Source of the DNA: Herpetosiphonaceae bacterium
Lineage (GTDB): Bacteria > Chloroflexota > Chloroflexia > Chloroflexales > Kallotenuaceae
Length of the DNA: 9,111 bases
Reading direction: 5' to 3'
Assembly (NCBI GenBank): GCA_030147335.1
Contig: JASKZZ010000409.1
Coordinates: 1-9,111, forward strand
The translations under genes and the position numbers were made by a program. Below, one piece after another: positions 6,453 to 9,111 of the stretch; the stretch's first letter is position 1; every line of letters starts with the position of its first letter. The notes beneath the pieces are model-generated. The model was given only the letters and a program-made list of their open reading frames with translations, was not told where the DNA came from and did not search any database.

Positions 6453-7580
6453 TTACCTGCTCGTCAGCAGCCGATGATAGGCCGCCTCGACCCGATCGGT
6501 CACAGCTTCCCATGTAAACAGCTGATGCACACGCTGACGACCGCCTAGCGCTAAACGTCGAGCAAGCGCTTGGTCGTTGAGCAGCCGTTCAATTGCCGCA
6601 GCAAGCGCAGGCGAGTCTTGGGCGGGAACAACAAGTCCACTCACATCATCAACGATCACTTCACGAAATCCGGCCCAATCTGAGGCAACCACTGGTCGTT
6701 CGCAGGCTAGTGCTTCACATAACGCCATACCAAATGTTTCGCTGGCAAAGCTTGTCCCCAACACAACATCAGCGGCGGCATACAATCGTGGTATAAGTTT
6801 GTTCGGCACGCTGCCAAGAAATGTGACATGCGCTTGGAGGTTAAGCTCGGCTACAAGCTGCTCCAGCGCTGGTCGATATGTACCATCGCCTGCAATCAGC
6901 AGCCGAACCCGATGACGCGGGACGAGATGCCGTAGTGCCTGGATTGCGTACTGGATGCCCTTCCATGGCTGGAGCCGTACCGCCTGCACGATTCCACGTT
7001 CACCGGGCTGTAGCCATTGAGCGCGCTCATCATCGGTAAGCGAAACAGGCCGGAATAGCTCTGCATCAAAGCCGTTGAAGACGACCTCGGGCTGTGTGTG
7101 GTAACGCGCAGCTACGGTTTCCGCGTTGTAGCCCGAGCACGACAGCATCGCGTCAGCAGTGCGTGAAAGCGGCTGATCGAACGGGTAAAAGTCTTCACCG
7201 TGGCCGTGGTACAACACTTTCGCGCCGATTACGTGTGCGAACGGACCAATCGGGAAGTCGTAGGGCTTGTGTAAATGCACGATGTCGGGACGGCGGGCTA
7301 ACGTGTTTGGGATGGCGGCAGGCATAATCGACAACCGCTCAAGCAGCTTGGTCAGTTCGAAGTGACGACGCAGCGGCTTGACGGATCGCCAGGTCATGCG
7401 GTCAATAAACGGAAAGCGCAATACTGTTACGCCCGGCACTTCGCGACTAATCGTGCCCGCGCCACCGACAATCGTGACGTTATGACCACGTCGCGCAAGA
7501 TGACGACTAATCTCCCACACAAACGTTTCGACGCCGCCTTCTTTGGTTGTTGTGGTGAGATTGTACTGAACGATGTTCAT
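6453..7580 (-). CDS. GT4 glycosyltransferase
   Basis: A 375-residue GT-B fold glycosyltransferase. It begins directly with the first beta strand and the glycine loop of the acceptor domain (MNIVQYNLTTTTKEGGVETFVWEISRHL, 1-28), then PDIVHLHKP (98-106) and YHGHGEDF (124-131). The donor domain shows IVQAVRLQPWKGIQYAIQAL (197-216, K207 in the nucleotide-binding position), LLIAGDGTYRPALEQLV (227-243), VTFLGSVP (252-259), and SFASETFGMALCEALACERPVVAS (277-300). EX7E is intact (E281, E289). ATG 7580 overlaps the phosphatase stop (ATGA, 7580-7577), with GGAG nine bases upstream inside the phosphatase gene, so the two are an operon and probably translationally coupled. The intact catalytic motif suggests an active retaining transferase; its sugar cannot be read from the sequence. 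Confidence 0.93.
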   Translation of the reverse strand: MNIVQYNLTTTTKEGGVETFVWEISRHLARRGHNVTIVGGAGTISREVPGVTVLRFPFIDRMTWRSVKPLRRHFELTKLLERLSIMPAAIPNTLARRPDIVHLHKPYDFPIGPFAHVIGAKVLYHGHGEDFYPFDQPLSRTADAMLSCSGYNAETVAARYHTQPEVVFNGFDAELFRPVSLTDDERAQWLQPGERGIVQAVRLQPWKGIQYAIQALRHLVPRHRVRLLIAGDGTYRPALEQLVAELNLQAHVTFLGSVPNKLIPRLYAAADVVLGTSFASETFGMALCEALACERPVVASDWAGFREVIVDDVSGLVVPAQDSPALAAAIERLLNDQALARRLALGGRQRVHQLFTWEAVTDRVEAAYHRLLTSR

Positions 7581-8434
7581 CGGGGAGGTCTCCGGCTATA
7601 GCGTCGGAGCGGTGTCAGCTCTTGATCAATAGGCGACAGCTGGTGTACGAAGCCAGGTCCGCCCACACACATCGCACCATCAATGTTAACACACAGACCG
7701 CCTGCATACACCCACGGCTCCCTAATCGTTGCCGGAGGTACCTGCTTGATCATAAAAATTGGCGTGTGTCCATGGATAATTTGACTGCCGCCGAACTGTT
7801 GAAGCGTTTGACGTGCCAGAAATTGGGATGCTGGGTCAATATCGTCGGGCTGTAGAGACGCAAACACCATTCGCTCGGCAAACCGGTCAAGCAAAATATC
7901 CCATGCGGTAATGTCGTCGCCTTGCAGGATTGCCGCAACAGTTTGGTTGACCTCATCAATCGTTGCGCCGTACTTGGCGTACAATGTGGCATCGGCATGT
8001 ATCAACAAACGGTCGGCGACCAACGCCATGACGGGCAAATGGGTTAGCCATTCAATATGGCGCGTGTCGAGGCGCTTGATATCCGAAAGTTGTCCACCGG
8101 CACGCTGCCAATGATTGTGAAAGCCGTAGCCCCAATTATTCTTACGATTACCGAAACGATGTGCTGCAAGGAGTAGCGGCTCGTGATTGCCAAGCAAGGC
8201 CCCCACTTCGCCGTCCACTGCAGCTGCCTCAACTTGAAGCCGCATAATGAGCTCGATTACGCCAATGCCATCGGGTCCACGGTCAAAGAAATCGCCGGTA
8301 AACCAGAGCGCAGCGGTATTGCCGCGCCAACGTCGTTGGCTATCAATCAGCTCTACGGTTTGCAGTAGCTCACTCAGCTTTTCAAGTTCACCGTGAATAT
8401 CACCAACAACAAATGTCGGTCTTGCGCCAGTCAT
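7577..8434 (-). CDS. PPP-type metallophosphatase (serine/threonine phosphatase or ApaH-like)
   Basis: A 285-residue calcineurin-like phosphoesterase with all five phosphoprotein-phosphatase signatures in order: GDIHG (11-15), GDFFDRG (47-53), GNHE (82-85), a metal-ligand His in LLIHADA (H146) and HGHTP (221-225), followed by a VNIDGA strand (249-254). These bind a di-metal centre, typically Mn or Fe/Zn, that hydrolyses phosphoesters. The substrate may be phospho-Ser/Thr/Tyr protein or a dinucleotide such as Ap4A; the GDxxDRG form fits PrpA-like bacterial phosphatases, and the sequence does not settle it. There is no signal peptide, so it is cytoplasmic. The last residues (RRYSRRPPR) are very basic. 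ATG 8434 has AAGGA five bases upstream. It leads the strand: its stop overlaps the start of a GT4 gene, so the phosphatase and transferase are made together. Confidence 0.92.
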   Translation of the reverse strand: MTGARPTFVVGDIHGELEKLSELLQTVELIDSQRRWRGNTAALWFTGDFFDRGPDGIGVIELIMRLQVEAAAVDGEVGALLGNHEPLLLAAHRFGNRKNNWGYGFHNHWQRAGGQLSDIKRLDTRHIEWLTHLPVMALVADRLLIHADATLYAKYGATIDEVNQTVAAILQGDDITAWDILLDRFAERMVFASLQPDDIDPASQFLARQTLQQFGGSQIIHGHTPIFMIKQVPPATIREPWVYAGGLCVNIDGAMCVGGPGFVHQLSPIDQELTPLRRYSRRPPR

Positions 8435-8439
8435 GATCG

Positions 8440-8444
8440 TCCTT
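8440..8444 (-). promoter_or_regulatory. ribosome binding site of the phosphatase gene
   Basis: AAGGA on the minus strand, five bases before ATG 8434-8432, supports that start. Confidence 0.6.
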
Positions 8445-8516
8445 AACCCATCTAATCTTCGGTCGTCAACACAAACAGTCCGTCAAATTCGAACCGCTGT
8501 TATATTTCAGCGTCGA

Positions 8517-8525
8517 AGTATACCA
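8517..8525 (-). promoter_or_regulatory. extended -10 promoter for the phosphatase-glycosyltransferase operon
   Basis: The minus strand reads TGGTATACT, a near-consensus -10 (TATACT) with the TG extension. The expected start near 8510 gives a leader of about 75 bases. No clear -35 is seen at 16-18 bases. It faces away from the plus-strand promoter at 8557-8565 in the same 162-base gap. Confidence 0.42.
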
Positions 8526-8556
8526 TTCTCTGCGAACGAGAACGTTTCAGCAGCTT

Positions 8557-8565
8557 TGTTACAAT
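8557..8565 (+). promoter_or_regulatory. extended -10 promoter for the small membrane protein / permease operon
   Basis: TGTTACAAT is an extended -10 with TACAAT (five of six to consensus). The expected start near 8572 leaves about 25 bases before ATG 8597, including the strong ribosome binding site. No convincing -35 is present. Confidence 0.42.
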
Positions 8566-8580
8566 AAACCAACAACACAT

Positions 8581-8589
8581 AAGGAAGGA
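8581..8589 (+). promoter_or_regulatory. strong ribosome binding site
   Basis: AAGGAAGGA lies seven bases before ATG 8597. It is the best ribosome binding site in the window and confirms that the short gene behind it is translated. Confidence 0.7.
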
Positions 8590-8596
8590 AAATCGG

Positions 8597-8902
8597 ATGC
8601 CTGCATCGGCCTGGATTCGTCCGCTCATGATCGCGGCTGTGGTCGCATTTGTCGTTGGAGGTCTCGGCTTAGTGTTGAATCAGCCACGGCTTGCTCCAAT
8701 CGGCTTATTTATCGGCGAACTGCTGGTTATTTTAGCTGCTATTGCTTGGAACACACCCAAACTGCCATTGTTTAGCGAAACGCTTCCGATTACCGCAGCT
8801 ACTGATCAATCCGCAGATGGCATTGCTGCAAACACGTTAGCCGATGTGCCGTCGGATGCGCAATCAACGTCGGCTGTTGGTACACAGGATGATGCTTCAT
8901 GA
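8597..8902 (+). CDS. small two-helix membrane protein of unknown function
   Basis: A 101-residue protein that I do not recognise. Two hydrophobic segments (about 8-27 and 33-51) are joined by a short turn with NQPR. A basic/Pro stretch (NTPKLP, 52-57) follows, then a tail of about 40 residues (62-101) with no Lys or Arg and many Asp, Ala, Ser and Thr, probably disordered. The distribution fits a hairpin in the cytoplasmic membrane. A strong ribosome binding site (8581-8589) and a promoter-like element support it as a real gene. Its stop overlaps a 14-codon ORF (ATGA 8899-8902) that leads to a permease gene, so it may be an accessory subunit or modulator of that permease; this is inference from position only. 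Confidence 0.78.
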   Translation: MPASAWIRPLMIAAVVAFVVGGLGLVLNQPRLAPIGLFIGELLVILAAIAWNTPKLPLFSETLPITAATDQSADGIAANTLADVPSDAQSTSAVGTQDDAS

Positions 8903-8943
8903 GTGGCTACAGCAATACTCCATCTGAGTTGCTTGTCTCATGA
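8899..8943 (+). CDS. possible 14-codon bridging ORF
   Basis: ATG 8899 overlaps the stop of the 101-residue gene (ATGA), and its own TGA (8941-8943) overlaps ATG 8940 of the permease (ATGA). The peptide would be MSGYSNTPSELLVS. There is no separate ribosome binding site. The likely role, if any, is to hand ribosomes from one gene to the next rather than to make a functional peptide. Confidence 0.3.
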   Translation: MSGYSNTPSELLVS

Positions 8944-9111
8944 TCTCCGTAGATGCCGGTTATGTCGCTGCTATTTTGATTGGGACGCTTGTTCTGCTGC
9001 TGGTGGTACGGCTTCGGGCCGAGTTGGTCGCGCTGGTGGTGTTGGTGGTGCTGGAAATTCCCGGCATTCTCACCCGTGATGAAGCATTGTCCGGCTTTAG
9101 CAACAGTGCAG
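8940..9111 (+). CDS. SLC13-family permease (Na+/anion symporter type), N-terminal fragment
   Basis: The first 57 codons are visible before the window ends. After MISVDAGYV comes a hydrophobic helix (about 8-24), then RLRAELVALVVLVVLEIPGILTRDEALSGFSNSA. The pattern RxRxDxVALLVLxxLxxxGxLTxxEALSGFSNPAV is typical of the N-terminus of SLC13/DASS permeases and of the related bacterial forms with internal TrkA-C (RCK) domains. Family members carry di- and tricarboxylates, sulfate and similar anions across the cytoplasmic membrane; nothing here identifies the substrate. ATG 8940 overlaps the stop of the 14-codon ORF, and no clear ribosome binding site precedes it, so it probably depends on coupled translation from the upstream genes. 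Confidence 0.82.
   Translation, partial: MISVDAGYVAAILIGTLVLLLVVRLRAELVALVVLVVLEIPGILTRDEALSGFSNSA

Noticed and set aside
8532..8550. LexA-like operator (CGAAC...GTTTC) in the divergent promoter region
   Set aside because: Spacing and symmetry do not fit a known SOS box, and the symmetric core is only AACGTT.

Overview
The window (about 53% GC by eye) is bacterial and gene-dense. Seven genes lie on the minus strand, and a divergent plus-strand pair starts at the right end. GTG and TTG starts, extended -10 promoters, a GPH-type sugar symporter, several GT4 glycosyltransferases and a complex-I-like module together fit a filamentous Chloroflexota such as a Herpetosiphon or Chloroflexus relative. 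That placement is an inference from gene style, not from a marker gene, and is uncertain.

Left part (1-2056, minus). This is the start of an operon for a complex-I / group-4-hydrogenase-like membrane complex. The first gene (TTG start at 2056, extended -10 TATAAT just upstream) encodes a NuoD/HycE-like large subunit. It keeps three of the four NiFe-type cysteines but has His in place of the second one, and Gly-Ala in place of the Asp-Pro before the C-terminal CxxC. Two bases after its stop begins a GTG-started, hydrophobic NuoL/M/N-like subunit that runs off the left edge. Its 325 visible residues contain no lysine and lack the usual Glu of the channel. The pair resembles the 'energy-converting hydrogenase-related' (Ehr) complexes, in which the hydrogenase active site has degenerated, and is the most unusual item here.

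Middle (2172-8434, minus). Reading in the direction of transcription: a PPP-type metallophosphatase (8434-7577); a GT4 glycosyltransferase joined to it by an ATGA overlap (7580-6453); a second GT4 (6365-5097); a third, more divergent GT4 (5002-3758); and a GPH-family sugar:cation symporter (3632-2172) with its own likely promoter. The three glycosyltransferases suggest assembly of a surface glycan or glycolipid. No polymerase, flippase or priming transferase is in view, so the product cannot be named. The roughly 90-base gap between the second and third GT4 genes is exactly spanned by a 39-codon ORF with ATGA overlaps at both ends.

Right end (8434-9111). A 162-base intergenic region carries divergent extended -10 promoters. 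On the plus strand are a 101-residue two-helix membrane protein of unknown function, a 14-codon ORF linked by ATGA overlaps on both sides, and the start of an SLC13-type permease that leaves the window.

No tRNA, rRNA, CRISPR array, insertion sequence or convincing intrinsic terminator was seen. No gene-free stretch exceeds about 165 bases.
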